Below are positions 17,079 to 26,320 of a stretch of DNA of 64,000 bases, piece by piece. Both the position numbers and the translations under genes were made by a program. Every line of letters starts with the position of its first letter. Position 1 is the first letter of the stretch. Origin of the DNA: Penumbrarchaeum sp964445525 (GTDB taxonomy: Archaea > Thermoplasmatota > Penumbrarchaeia > Penumbrarchaeales > Penumbrarchaeaceae). The stretch covers positions 6,459 to 70,458 of the forward strand of contig CAYULA010000015.1 in NCBI GenBank assembly GCA_964445525.1, written 5' to 3'. The notes below the pieces were generated by a model. That model did no database searches, was not told where the DNA came from, and saw nothing but the letters and a program-made list of their open reading frames with translations.

Positions 17079-19700
17079 ATGAGATCGATATTCACATTGA
17101 TAACAGTGTCCGCCCTGGTTCTATGCCAATTTATTCTAAACATAGAGTCAATTGCACAGGAGGAGGATACGGAACAACTTCTTTTTTTGGATTTTGAGGA
17201 TTCCGATGGGGGATTCTCACATGACGGAATCAATGACCCCTGGGAAAGAGGAATGCCAGGCACCGGAAAAGTTGAAAATCCCGGACCTCTCTCCTCATTT
17301 GAGGGGCAGAACTGTTTCGGTTCTCCACTGAACGGAACATATGAAAACGGGACCCGTGCCTATTTGATAACTCAGGAACTGGAAGTCGCAAGCTATCTCG
17401 ATCTGGTCTTCTCCTACAGGATATGGTTTGATCTCGAAATTATGGAAGATGAGTTGAACGGGACAGGGGAGATACTAGGCATTGATCATCTTCTTGTCCA
17501 GTTGTCCGAGGATGGCGGCCCCTGGATGACATTGTACAACCACACGGGTAGTTCGGGAGGTGATTGGGTACGAAACCAGATAGATCTCTCCTTTGTAGCT
17601 TCCGATACTATAAGGATCAGATATTATCTGGTGGATGTTTTGGACGGACGGACGGATAATGGAGCCTTTATCGACACCGTGGAATTGAATGGAAAGTTGA
17701 GACCCATGGTTGACATCACGTTGGTAGAACCACCCTCCATTGCCCCTATAATTCCGACAGGTGAAAGGTTGAGGGTGCACTTTGTAATATCCAACAGGGG
17801 AAGGACCGTTCCGCCCAATACCGATGTTACGATGGAGATCAACGGACCGGAGGGTTTTGTACCATTTACCGATGAGATAGAACTTTCCAACGAGAGGATC
17901 CAGACACATTTTTTCGAATGGGATCCCTGGAACGAGGGGCTGTACGAGCTCTTCTTCAACCTTACGGTGGACGGAAATCGGGAGGAATCCTTCAGATTGA
18001 CTTCCACCGCAATAAACCCACTGTTCTACGATGATTTCACATTCGGTCTCGACAGCTGGAGCACGATTTCGGAATCGGGTGAATACGATTGGGAAGCCGT
18101 TGAGGCCAATGGACCCACCCTCTCCTCGGGCAATATCGCCTATTTCGGGGAAGTTGGTGATAACGGAGAGCAGATCGGGTTCAAGGGAGGTGCCTTCGCA
18201 AGTATGATCAGTTCACCTTTGGACCTCAAGAACATGGATGATGCACACCTCTACATTATCCACAGCTACGGGTTTCTTGGAGAACAGGGTTCCTGCGGAG
18301 GGGTAGTCCAGGGTCAGAAACCCGATGGCGATTGGATCACACTGGAACCGGACCTTCCGCATGTAAGGCAGCTTGAACCCGGATCGTCAGGACCTCTGGG
18401 AGGCATACCGGCTTTCCAGGGAGATCGAAGTTGGTATCAGATAGGTTTCGATCTCGGACAGATAGTCGGATCGATAACCTCCATAAGGTTTTCCGTGTCT
18501 TCCGGCGAGGAGGGAGAGGGCAGGGGATGGTTGATAGATGATGTTTTGATAACCGGCGAGGGATTTGATCCCTATGATAACGATCCCCCCGAGCCAATAA
18601 TGGGTTTGGAAATATCGATCGTGGATGACGGCTGGATTGAGGTTGCATGGACGCCTTCCTTTGCAGCGGACCTCCACCACTACAACATCTATCTGGGTGA
18701 GGGTGAGACCGGGACTCTCGATTCATCCAACCTGTACATGACAGTTCAAAAGGGGAACGATACGGCCATCTCAATTTCCAACCTTGAAGAGAACCAGACC
18801 TACTGGATAGCGGTAACTGCAGTGGACAGAAACGAAAATGAGGAAAAAAATGTCGCAAGAAAGGTCTTCAGACCGGTATCCGGAGGAATAAACCAACCCC
18901 CCGTTGCAGAAGCCAGGATAGTGGGCCCCAGAAGCGGCAAATTGGGAGATGAGTTCAGATTCAATGCATCCTCCTCCTTTGATCCCGATAATGATCCGAT
19001 TCTTTTCGAATGGATACTTCCCGATGGTTCAACCTCCGAGGGAAGGGAGGTGATATGGAAAAGTACCATATCCGGAGAGGACCTGGAGATCAGATTGACA
19101 GTGGAGGATGTTTACGGGGCTTCGGATTCACAAAATCTGACAGTTTCCGTAAAAGAGGAGGGGTCCGGTGATGTCAGAAGTGACGATATCTACAATTTCT
19201 TGATATGCATGATCCCTCTTTCGATAATATTGATTGTCATAATCCTTATATTTTCGGCGGCCAGGGGATCGAGACAGAGAAGATTGAAAAGGAGATTGAA
19301 AGAGCTGGACCTTGAAAGAAAAGGAGACGTAAAACCCGAAGAGGTCGAGGTTGTCGTTCAGAGGACATCGGATTCGAAAGATGGTTCCAACAAGAGAGTC
19401 GCCGATCTGGTTCCTGTCCTGACGGCAAAGACCAGAAAAAAAGATGTGGAAAATGGATCTCCCGAAACGGCTTTCATTGAACCTGAGGTTGAGCATAGGC
19501 GTGAAATCGTATCAAAGGGAAGAGATAGTGGAGACCCTGAAGTAAAAAGGAAAATCTCTGCCAGTTCCAGAGTCACAGCCATTGTCGAATGTCCCTACTG
19601 CGGAAAAACATTCAAGGAGAGCTTCCACAAATCCAAAGTGGAATCCGGTAAAAGCCTGGATATTCAATGTCCCCATTGCGGAAGGTCGGGATCCACCTGA
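17079..19700 (+). CDS. Large surface protein with FN3 and PKD domains, membrane anchor and cytoplasmic zinc ribbon
   Basis: About 873 residues from ATG 17079, chosen over ATG 17052 because it begins a clean signal peptide (MRSIFTLITVSALVL...). Two beta-sandwich units of a MAM/lectin-like type ('DFEDSDGGFSHDG', 'DDFTFGLDSWS', each with long 'LIDDVLITG'-like ends) are followed by a fibronectin type III domain, a PKD domain ('ASSSFDPDNDPILFEW'), one membrane segment ('FLICMIPLSIILIVI'), a basic cytoplasmic linker and a terminal zinc ribbon CPYCG...CPHCG. The layout matches the surface protein at 1-1767 although the external domains differ. The function is unknown. Confidence 0.8.
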   Translation: MRSIFTLITVSALVLCQFILNIESIAQEEDTEQLLFLDFEDSDGGFSHDGINDPWERGMPGTGKVENPGPLSSFEGQNCFGSPLNGTYENGTRAYLITQELEVASYLDLVFSYRIWFDLEIMEDELNGTGEILGIDHLLVQLSEDGGPWMTLYNHTGSSGGDWVRNQIDLSFVASDTIRIRYYLVDVLDGRTDNGAFIDTVELNGKLRPMVDITLVEPPSIAPIIPTGERLRVHFVISNRGRTVPPNTDVTMEINGPEGFVPFTDEIELSNERIQTHFFEWDPWNEGLYELFFNLTVDGNREESFRLTSTAINPLFYDDFTFGLDSWSTISESGEYDWEAVEANGPTLSSGNIAYFGEVGDNGEQIGFKGGAFASMISSPLDLKNMDDAHLYIIHSYGFLGEQGSCGGVVQGQKPDGDWITLEPDLPHVRQLEPGSSGPLGGIPAFQGDRSWYQIGFDLGQIVGSITSIRFSVSSGEEGEGRGWLIDDVLITGEGFDPYDNDPPEPIMGLEISIVDDGWIEVAWTPSFAADLHHYNIYLGEGETGTLDSSNLYMTVQKGNDTAISISNLEENQTYWIAVTAVDRNENEEKNVARKVFRPVSGGINQPPVAEARIVGPRSGKLGDEFRFNASSSFDPDNDPILFEWILPDGSTSEGREVIWKSTISGEDLEIRLTVEDVYGASDSQNLTVSVKEEGSGDVRSDDIYNFLICMIPLSIILIVIILIFSAARGSRQRRLKRRLKELDLERKGDVKPEEVEVVVQRTSDSKDGSNKRVADLVPVLTAKTRKKDVENGSPETAFIEPEVEHRREIVSKGRDSGDPEVKRKISASSRVTAIVECPYCGKTFKESFHKSKVESGKSLDIQCPHCGRSGST

Positions 19701-19810
19701 TCCTGTTCATTCGTCCGATCTGAACTTGATCTTGATTTCGGCCTTTTATCCATTCGTATTATGGTAATCATGAGAAAATATATTTTTAGTCCATCAATGG
19801 ATTTTTCAAT

Positions 19811-21901
19811 ATGGAATCGACCTCCGGAAGGTCTTACCCCATGGGAAAGAGCCCCTACCTTGACCTGTTCGATGAGGTTGAAGATATCGTTATCTTCCTC
19901 GACCAGGACCTCAATGTAAGGTCTGCCAATCTTTCCACGACTCTTCACACGGGTTATTCAAGGCAGGATATAATTGGTAGATCATTCGAGGAACTGTTCC
20001 ATGTAGTCCTTCCGGATGGGCAAACCATAGACATAAAGGATAATCTTGAAACCAACTACGACTCGGTTCAACTCGAGTTGATGACAGATCCCGACATGGG
20101 AAATTCCAGGTTCATCGAAGCAAGGGTCTTCCTGATCGAGAACGGCGAAGGTGAGAGGGTCTATCTGCTGATCGGAAAGATCATACCGGAAGGATCAAGA
20201 TTGAGCGTTGAACTCGAAAGATTGAAGGAGGATCAGAATGTACTTCTGGAAAATTCCACCGATTGTGTTCTGATAATAAATAACGGTGAAGTTGAGAAGG
20301 CCAACCTGAAAGCAATGGAAACCCTGGGTTATTCCTCCCCGGAAATATGTGGAATGAAGATAACCGATTTCTTCTTTGAGAAAAGAATGGAATCACTTGA
20401 TGGAATCATTCCAAAGGATGTCAGGGAAGGTTTCGAGGGTCTCCCATGCAGGAGGAAGGATGGCTCGGTGTTTCCCGCGGAGATCAATCTTATTACATTC
20501 GAGCTCAACGATAATGAGAGAGGATTTCTATTTATCAAGGATGTTGCGGATAAAAAGAAGAGAGAGGAGAAGCTTAGATTGCTGGCCGGGATAATCGAAA
20601 CCTCTGAAGATGCGGTTTTGGTTCTAGACCCCAACGGAGATCCAGTTACTGTGAATTCGGGTTTTAAAAAGATTTTTTTATTGGAGAGTCTTGAAGCGGG
20701 ATGGGATCCCAAGGATATGCTTGGAGGTTCGGACGAAAAATACCTTGAGATGATGTCATCCCTGATGGAGGGAATGAACTGGTCCGGATATAGTTCGGTC
20801 AATATCAAAGACAGGGCATTGGATATTTCAATAAAAGCCTGGCCGATGACGGATAGTTCCGGAAATGTCGATTACCTGATAATCCACTGTCGAGACGTAT
20901 CGGATATCAGAAGGATCCATTCGGACATGGAACTTCTCTCTTCCATACTTTCCCACGATATCCGGAATTTCGACAAGGCAATCACGGACAACCTCACACT
21001 TCTGAAGATGGGCGTTTACGGAAAACTTGATGAGGAAAAGGCCGGAGTAATTGATAGGATCCTGAATCAATCCAGGGGAATGAACTCCTTGATAACAAAT
21101 TCAAGGAAGGTTCTCCAGTCCTACAGGGAGGTTGATGGTCTGGAGGTTTTCGATCTAAGATCCGTGGTTCTTTACACAAGCGACCTGATAAGATTATCCT
21201 ACCCGGAAAGGAAAATAGAAATCGATGTTGAATTCTTCGACCCTCCTCCTCTGGTGAGGGCGGATGTCCTTATCAGGGATATATTTCAGAATCTTTTCGA
21301 CAACTCCGTGAAATATTCGGATGGCGATGTGAGGATCTCTGTTGAAGGTTCGGATACCAACGAAGGTTGGTATACCGTATTGGTCAGGGATGATGGAATA
21401 GGTTTGCCTCAGGGCAAGAGAGATGATCTATTTTCACTGTTCAAGGGAACCCACAAGGTATCCGGAACCGGAATGGGCCTCTACCTTGTCAAAAGGTTGA
21501 TGGAAAGATTCGGCGGAAGGGTATCTTCGGATGATGTGGTCGGAAACGAGGGTTATTCGGGAGCCTGCTTCAGACTTGATTTTCCGAGGTTGAAGAACAG
21601 ATCATCCATAATATGCGACACGATCAACAATGATCTATCGGACCCGGTCAGATACCTTCTTTTCAGGAAGTATTGTAAAGAGGGGAAGGAATTCATGGAG
21701 TTTGGTGGCTATTCACACGAAATCTCTGACCTGGAATCGGCTGGAAAGATAGAATTGATAGAGAGGTTTGGCTGGAATATATCCAGGGCCATTTACGATA
21801 CAATACGATTTGCGGGAGATGAGGGGGTTTACAGATATGATTTTCAGAAAAACGAGATCACCGGACCAATGGATCCGAAGGAATATGGTGATGGCAAATG
21901 A
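19811..21901 (+). CDS. Cytoplasmic PAS-domain sensor histidine kinase
   Basis: 696 residues, no membrane segment. Three PAS-like domains come first ('YLDLFDEVEDIVIFLDQD', 'LLENSTDCVLIINN', 'IIETSEDAVLVLDPNG'), then a dimerisation helix with phospho-acceptor His382 (SHDIRNF), then an HATPase domain with N-box 'FQNLFDNSVKYSD', G1 'RDDGIGLP' and G2 'SGTGMGLYLVKRL'. A C-terminal extension of about 100 residues ('SLICDTINNDLSDP'-type helices) is unusual. The stop overlaps the ATG of the receiver gene (ATGA), so kinase and receiver are translationally coupled and probably partners. Confidence 0.9.
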   Translation: MESTSGRSYPMGKSPYLDLFDEVEDIVIFLDQDLNVRSANLSTTLHTGYSRQDIIGRSFEELFHVVLPDGQTIDIKDNLETNYDSVQLELMTDPDMGNSRFIEARVFLIENGEGERVYLLIGKIIPEGSRLSVELERLKEDQNVLLENSTDCVLIINNGEVEKANLKAMETLGYSSPEICGMKITDFFFEKRMESLDGIIPKDVREGFEGLPCRRKDGSVFPAEINLITFELNDNERGFLFIKDVADKKKREEKLRLLAGIIETSEDAVLVLDPNGDPVTVNSGFKKIFLLESLEAGWDPKDMLGGSDEKYLEMMSSLMEGMNWSGYSSVNIKDRALDISIKAWPMTDSSGNVDYLIIHCRDVSDIRRIHSDMELLSSILSHDIRNFDKAITDNLTLLKMGVYGKLDEEKAGVIDRILNQSRGMNSLITNSRKVLQSYREVDGLEVFDLRSVVLYTSDLIRLSYPERKIEIDVEFFDPPPLVRADVLIRDIFQNLFDNSVKYSDGDVRISVEGSDTNEGWYTVLVRDDGIGLPQGKRDDLFSLFKGTHKVSGTGMGLYLVKRLMERFGGRVSSDDVVGNEGYSGACFRLDFPRLKNRSSIICDTINNDLSDPVRYLLFRKYCKEGKEFMEFGGYSHEISDLESAGKIELIERFGWNISRAIYDTIRFAGDEGVYRYDFQKNEITGPMDPKEYGDGK

Positions 21902-22296
21902 AACCTAGGGTAATGGTTGTTGAGGACCAGGAGATGGTCATGGAACAGATCTGCGACTTCCTGGAATGGATCGGGTGCGAGGTTGTTGAGAGGGCTTTTA
22001 ACGGAGAAGAGGCCATCGAAAAATATGATCATTCCGGGATCGAACTGGTGACCATGGACCTTATGATGCCTGAATTGGATGGTGCCGAGGCGACAAGAAG
22101 GATCCTCCAGAATGACCCAGAAGCAAAGATAGTGGTATTCACATCGATAGATGTTGATTCCGATTCGGGAAAGGAGAACAGTCTTGTCAGGAAAGCATTG
22201 GATTACGGTGCAAATTCGGCTGTATGCAAATTCTCCAAAACGGGTATATCCGATGAGCTGGCAAAGATCTTCGGAAAACGGCTTGATCTGCAGTGA
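21898..22296 (+). CDS. Stand-alone receiver-domain response regulator
   Basis: 132 residues, one CheY-like receiver with acidic pair ED (9-10), phospho-acceptor Asp54 (LVTMDLMMPE), and the conserved threonine/serine and lysine (VVFTS, CKFSK). It overlaps the upstream kinase gene by 4 bases and the next gene closely follows, so it is likely phosphorylated by that kinase. No output domain is present, so it must act by protein contact, possibly on the following zinc-finger protein or on the chemotaxis apparatus. Confidence 0.9.
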   Translation: MKPRVMVVEDQEMVMEQICDFLEWIGCEVVERAFNGEEAIEKYDHSGIELVTMDLMMPELDGAEATRRILQNDPEAKIVVFTSIDVDSDSGKENSLVRKALDYGANSAVCKFSKTGISDELAKIFGKRLDLQ

Positions 22297-22301
22297 TTCA
22301 G

Positions 22302-23147
22302 ATGCTGGATGAAACTCTGGAGAAAGTTGATCTATACTATTGCTTCGGCTGCCACAGGGAAGGCACCATGTCCGATTCCGGAAACAGAGAGAAAATCAGG
22401 ACATGTGAGATTTGCGGTCTGAAATTCTGTCACTACTGCGGCCATGTTGACGAAGCGTCATTGTCCTTTCTCTGTGATTCATGCTGGAAGGAAAGGTCAA
22501 AGAGATTGGTTAAATCCGGTAGATACGACGAGGCAATAACCATTCTCGAGATGCTCCAGAAATACGATGATATCGAGGAAATCGTCAGGATCAGGGAAGG
22601 TTCGAAACCCCCGGAAAGGAAACCACTCATCGATTTCGAAAGACTTATCGTCAGAGAGGATGGAAAGCTCAGAACTGCCACAAAGATAAAGGGTATCACC
22701 ATTACCGATCATTTCATTTCAACCAGGGGAAAGAAGGGACTCCTGGGTGAAGCCGGTTGGAGATTGGGTCCTGTTTTTTCGGAAATATATAAGAACTTCA
22801 GTGATAGGTTACAGCATCAGGGTTCCTATATCCTTGATACGGAAAGGGGCTCTGTTCGATCGGATGAGGTTTCTTCGGTTCAGATGATAAGGAGATACTA
22901 TGTATTCGACCGTGTGAAAGTGGAAGGAAGCGTCAAGGAGAATTGGGCTTTCAACATAGATGATACGATAATCCTTGACTCGGAGATAACTTCATCCGGT
23001 AAAGAGGGCCTGATCAGGAAATACGGGTGGGAAATTGTCACGATATTGATCAGATTGGTCAAGGCCAGGATATCTGTTACCGGCCACTACATATACGACA
23101 CCAGAAAAGGGAGCCTGCACTTCATAAAAAGCCTGAAAAGGATATGA
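22302..23147 (+). CDS. Zinc-finger protein with a duplicated C-terminal domain, function unknown
   Basis: About 281 residues from ATG 22302; a GTG at 22293 overlapping the receiver stop is also possible. The N-terminus has a cysteine/histidine-rich module (CFGCH, CEICGLKFCHYCG, CDSCW) like a B-box or treble-clef finger. A helical segment ('YDEAITILEMLQKYDDIEEI') is followed by two copies of one domain: 'GKKGLLGEAGWRLGPVFSE...GSYILDTERGSV' and 'GKEGLIRKYGWEIVTILIR...GHYIYDTRKGSL'. The duplication is visible by eye. Operon position suggests it is the output partner of the kinase and receiver. The family is not recognised. Confidence 0.65.
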   Translation: MLDETLEKVDLYYCFGCHREGTMSDSGNREKIRTCEICGLKFCHYCGHVDEASLSFLCDSCWKERSKRLVKSGRYDEAITILEMLQKYDDIEEIVRIREGSKPPERKPLIDFERLIVREDGKLRTATKIKGITITDHFISTRGKKGLLGEAGWRLGPVFSEIYKNFSDRLQHQGSYILDTERGSVRSDEVSSVQMIRRYYVFDRVKVEGSVKENWAFNIDDTIILDSEITSSGKEGLIRKYGWEIVTILIRLVKARISVTGHYIYDTRKGSLHFIKSLKRI

Positions 23148-23789
23148 TCAGATTCCCATTATGATATCCAATCTCTCCATGATCTTTCTGAGGGAATCGA
23201 TGGGTGGAATCATCATCAGATGGATCTCCAGTTTCTTTGTCCTCTCCCCCGCCTCACAGTGGAAGATCATTGCCGTCTCGTTTTCCTCCTCGAAATGAAG
23301 CATGACATACTCCATTACTGCAGTGGCCATATCAAAGGCCATCTGAGGCGGTTCAGGGACAAGTGAAACGGCCATGAACTCGGCAAGTGCATCGGAATAG
23401 GAACAGGCAAGAATATTTCCGACTTCCATCAAAGCAGATTCATCTATGGAAGAGAATATCTTGGTGGCACCGAGATCCCGGTCCATCAGAATGTCCAGTA
23501 AGGCCATCGCAGATTCCCTGGGGATCATGACAAGGAAGTTGTTCGGGATGTCACCCTTGATCTGAAGGAATACGCCTACAACAAGATTGTTGGAACCTAT
23601 CATTTCTATTGCTTCCTCCACCGGTAAGATATCCACTGTCGGCACGTCCATATCTATTCGTTTATTGAGCATATCGCTGAGAGCCGAAACGGCATGACCC
23701 GTTCCCAGGTTTGCGATTTCACCCAATGCTTCCATGTGGATCGGGGTTACTTCCATATCCAATCCCTCTATCATCTCTATCTGGTTCAT
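23148..23789 (-). CDS. cheC2: CheC-family CheY-P phosphatase, second copy
   Basis: 213 residues. CheC proteins dephosphorylate CheY-P through two [DS]xxxExxN helices. The first here is 'EALGEIANLG' with Glu and Asn present but Glu at the D/S position; the second is 'SALMEVGN', fully canonical. It ends a minus-strand unit after the unknown 318-residue protein (1-base gap) and the MamK-like actin, so it may act at that structure rather than at the receptor array. It is clearly diverged from the CheC at 26.3 kb. Its stop abuts the end of the convergent zinc-finger gene. Confidence 0.88.
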   Translation of the reverse strand: MNQIEMIEGLDMEVTPIHMEALGEIANLGTGHAVSALSDMLNKRIDMDVPTVDILPVEEAIEMIGSNNLVVGVFLQIKGDIPNNFLVMIPRESAMALLDILMDRDLGATKIFSSIDESALMEVGNILACSYSDALAEFMAVSLVPEPPQMAFDMATAVMEYVMLHFEEENETAMIFHCEAGERTKKLEIHLMMIPPIDSLRKIMERLDIIMGI

Positions 23790-23790
23790 A

Positions 23791-24747
23791 TCAACACACT
23801 CCTTTGTTCTGATTATCTTCGTCGAACTCTATGGTGACCTCTTCGGTGAGGTCCTTGGGCTTCCTTTCATCCCCTCTCCGATCCCTTAGACAGGACCTTA
23901 TTTTCAGGTTTTGATTCAGTATCGAATTGAAAAATGAGGGACCTTCATCTTCCTCCAGTACCTCTCTTGGTGCTGGAGGCAGGCTCGGTGGCAGGGGGCT
24001 GTATTCCTTGACATCCTCCAGAATTGGAAGATAGATGAAGTTGCCGAACCTGGAGAGGAGGTCCCAACCTTCCTTGAATGTGATCTCGTCCGCGGAATGG
24101 ATCAACAGGTTTGCATCAAGCACTATGGACCTGGATGCGGGGTATTCCTCGAACAACCTGTTCAGATGGGGTTTCACCGTATGAACTTTGATACCTTTCA
24201 GTCTATGGAGGTCCTTTGCGGCCTTTAGGGTAAGCGTGATGGCCATCCTGAGACTATCCCTGATAACCTCATTAAGACCTCTTGAATCCAACTTACTCAG
24301 GGTTCTGATCTTTACAAAGGATTCGGACAAATAATCGATCATGTTCTTTCTAAGAGTCCTTTTGATCTCCATGTTGTTTATGGATGCAGGAGGATTCCCG
24401 GACAGCACGATATAATCGTTGGTCAGTGAAAGTACTTTGGCCGGTTGCACTCTTGATAGGGAGTCGATTTCCCTGAGGGATATAACCGTTGACGGAAGTC
24501 TCATCAGAGATCGATCCATAATCTTCATAACCAGATCCTCTTCGGGATCGATGAGGAATAGAAGGGCGACGTTCATCCGCTTTATATTGATTGGCAGACC
24601 ATCCGTTGCATAGAGCAGTATGGAGCCGTCTACCTCCATCAGGTCCTTTGAAAGACGAATGGTTCCTTCCCAAATTTCGGCAAGGACCGTTCTCTGAGGA
24701 ATCCTTTCCTTCACATCCGATCCGGGATCCGGGGGCATCTTATTCAT
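23791..24747 (-). CDS. Unknown protein encoded between a MamK-like actin and CheC
   Basis: 318 residues, predicted soluble. The N-terminal 170 residues mix beta and helix ('GSILLYATDGLPINI', 'VALLFLIDPEEDLVMKI'). A helical middle contains 'IRDSLRMAITLTLKAAKDLHRLKG' and a segment 'ASRSIVLDANLLIHSADE'. The C-terminus is proline-rich and highly charged (PLPPSLPPAPREV...). No family is recognised. It is 7 bases downstream of the actin gene and 1 base upstream of cheC2, so all three are likely co-translated. By position it is a candidate adaptor or nucleotide-state regulator of the actin filament. This is inference from context only. Confidence 0.6.
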   Translation of the reverse strand: MNKMPPDPGSDVKERIPQRTVLAEIWEGTIRLSKDLMEVDGSILLYATDGLPINIKRMNVALLFLIDPEEDLVMKIMDRSLMRLPSTVISLREIDSLSRVQPAKVLSLTNDYIVLSGNPPASINNMEIKRTLRKNMIDYLSESFVKIRTLSKLDSRGLNEVIRDSLRMAITLTLKAAKDLHRLKGIKVHTVKPHLNRLFEEYPASRSIVLDANLLIHSADEITFKEGWDLLSRFGNFIYLPILEDVKEYSPLPPSLPPAPREVLEEDEGPSFFNSILNQNLKIRSCLRDRRGDERKPKDLTEEVTIEFDEDNQNKGVC

Positions 24748-24754
24748 TTCCTTA

Positions 24755-25783
24755 TCATTCCATCTTCAGTTGATTCCAATGATCCTGGGGCATGTCCTTT
24801 GCCAGTATCATACAGCCTCTGGCACCGGTATAGATGTGGTCATCCACAAGTGAGATCCTCACATCCCCCAGAGAGGATAACCTGCCCTGCAGATATTCCT
24901 TAAGTCCCTTCAGCCTGGAGAGCCTTCCCGCAAGAACTACATTCTTTTTTATTTCGGACTGGAATTCGGGATCATACGATGAGATCAGACCCTTAATTGC
25001 ATTTACCAGGTCTTCCATTACGGATTCGCATCCTCCTTTCACCTCCTCTGTGATATCGATGTTCTTGTCCTTTCCATCAAGGGGAACCGATACCTCGATC
25101 CTTTTTTTGGGGTCTCCGACGAAACCGTATTCCTCCTTCCATTTCTGAACCATGTTCATCGTTATGCCGGCACCCTTGTAGCTCTTCATGATCCGGTTGT
25201 AGATCTCCTCATCAATGTGATCACCCGCCTTGTTCAGGGATACCTCGTCGCTGGATTCGGGAAATGTACCATGCATTCTGCAGAGATCTATGGTCCCCGC
25301 TCCCATATCTATGATGAGAGAATTGTTCATCTTCTCGGTTGCATAGGAGACAGCGAAAGGTTCGCTTACCACCATGATATTTTCCGTGATCTCCCTTGCC
25401 ACTTCGAGCAGAGTCGTCTTGTTGATGTGATCCGTCTGTGCCGGTGCCCCCACGATGGCAAAGATTTCCGGGTCCTTGAGGTCACTTTTTGCAAGGTTGA
25501 TGGCATGTCGAAGAATCTCACCCGCAGCCTTCTTTTCCTTCTCATCGTCTTTCAGGATCCCCTTCTCCAGAGGTTTGCACATATCCAGAGACAGGCGCAT
25601 CTTCAGCGCCTCATCACCAAAGAGGATCTCTTTTTTGATCATCTTCTTTGCAATCATATCCTTTGGCCAGCCCACAACTGTAGGAATTTCTCCCTTGTAT
25701 TCGTTCGATGCCAGTATAGCGGTCTTTGATGTTCCAAGGTCTATACCGACGAACAATTTTCTTTCGCTTTTCTTATCTGCCAT
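24755..25783 (-). CDS. MamK-like bacterial-type actin ATPase
   Basis: 342 residues with a complete actin/MreB nucleotide fold: phosphate-1 'GIDLGTSKTAI' (13-23), a catalytic-type glutamate in 'VVSEPFAVSY' (Glu141), phosphate-2 'IDMGAGTIDLC' (158-168) and adenosine loop 'VVLAGRLSRLKGL'. Several segments resemble MamK more than MreB as I recall them: 'VVGWPKDMI', 'GDEALKMRLSLD', 'AIVGAPAQTDHINKTTLLEVAREI', 'AGDHIDEEIYNRI' and a C-terminal 'WNQL'. MamK filaments organise magnetosome chains and contact a chemoreceptor in Magnetospirillum. Here the gene sits 18 bases after cheD, with GGAGG before the ATG. A role in placing the chemosensory array or archaellum is inference. Confidence 0.82.
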   Translation of the reverse strand: MADKKSERKLFVGIDLGTSKTAILASNEYKGEIPTVVGWPKDMIAKKMIKKEILFGDEALKMRLSLDMCKPLEKGILKDDEKEKKAAGEILRHAINLAKSDLKDPEIFAIVGAPAQTDHINKTTLLEVAREITENIMVVSEPFAVSYATEKMNNSLIIDMGAGTIDLCRMHGTFPESSDEVSLNKAGDHIDEEIYNRIMKSYKGAGITMNMVQKWKEEYGFVGDPKKRIEVSVPLDGKDKNIDITEEVKGGCESVMEDLVNAIKGLISSYDPEFQSEIKKNVVLAGRLSRLKGLKEYLQGRLSSLGDVRISLVDDHIYTGARGCMILAKDMPQDHWNQLKME

Positions 25784-25801
25784 GCATACAGCCTCCCATT
25801 T

Positions 25802-26320
25802 TCAAATGATGCTCGTAACATATCTTTCCGAACCACTCAATCCGGGATCAACGATCTTTATCGTCAATTCCCTTGTATCCACATTGAATGTGATGGTCCT
25901 CCCCTTCTTTCCCCCAAGATCCTCCGATCTCAGATGTATTCCATATCTTTTCAGGTTGATCTTCAATGATTCGATATTTCTCGTGGAAATATCCATTATG
26001 GCTGAATTACCACCCGGTCTTTTGAACATGCTGGCTCCCCCGGCGGCCTTTGCCTCGAGGTCCCTCAGGGGGCAGCCTTGACTCTTCATCTCATCCACCA
26101 TTATATCCAGGCAGGTGTCAGCGTATTTTGCCGGTTTTAGGGGTTGACTCTTCCTGGCGGATTTTGAATCCGGGAGCATGAAATGACCGAGAACCGCAAC
26201 CGGTTTCCATTTGCTGTACAATACGATACCTATGCAGCTTCCCAGGCCTATTGTCGTTAATCTGGTGCCTTCATTTCCAGCCTTGAAATCGGCTATTCCT
26301 ACAACTATCTCCCTATTCAA
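25802..26320 (-). CDS. cheD: CheD receptor deamidase
   Basis: 172 residues. The catalytic cysteine and histidine lie in 'GLGSCIGIVLY' (Cys29) and 'VLGHFMLPDS' (His46), with the third conserved stretch 'KAAGGASMF'. CheD deamidates receptor glutamines and binds CheC, stimulating its phosphatase activity. Its ATG region overlaps the end of cheC (4 bases), and this order cheC-cheD is common in archaea. The protein should act at the cytoplasmic face of the receptor array. Confidence 0.95.
   Translation of the reverse strand: MNREIVVGIADFKAGNEGTRLTTIGLGSCIGIVLYSKWKPVAVLGHFMLPDSKSARKSQPLKPAKYADTCLDIMVDEMKSQGCPLRDLEAKAAGGASMFKRPGGNSAIMDISTRNIESLKINLKRYGIHLRSEDLGGKKGRTITFNVDTRELTIKIVDPGLSGSERYVTSII

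Noticed and set aside
23148..25783. Magnetosome gene island
   Set aside because: Only the actin resembles a magnetosome protein; no MamA, B, M, E or Q-like genes are present in the window.
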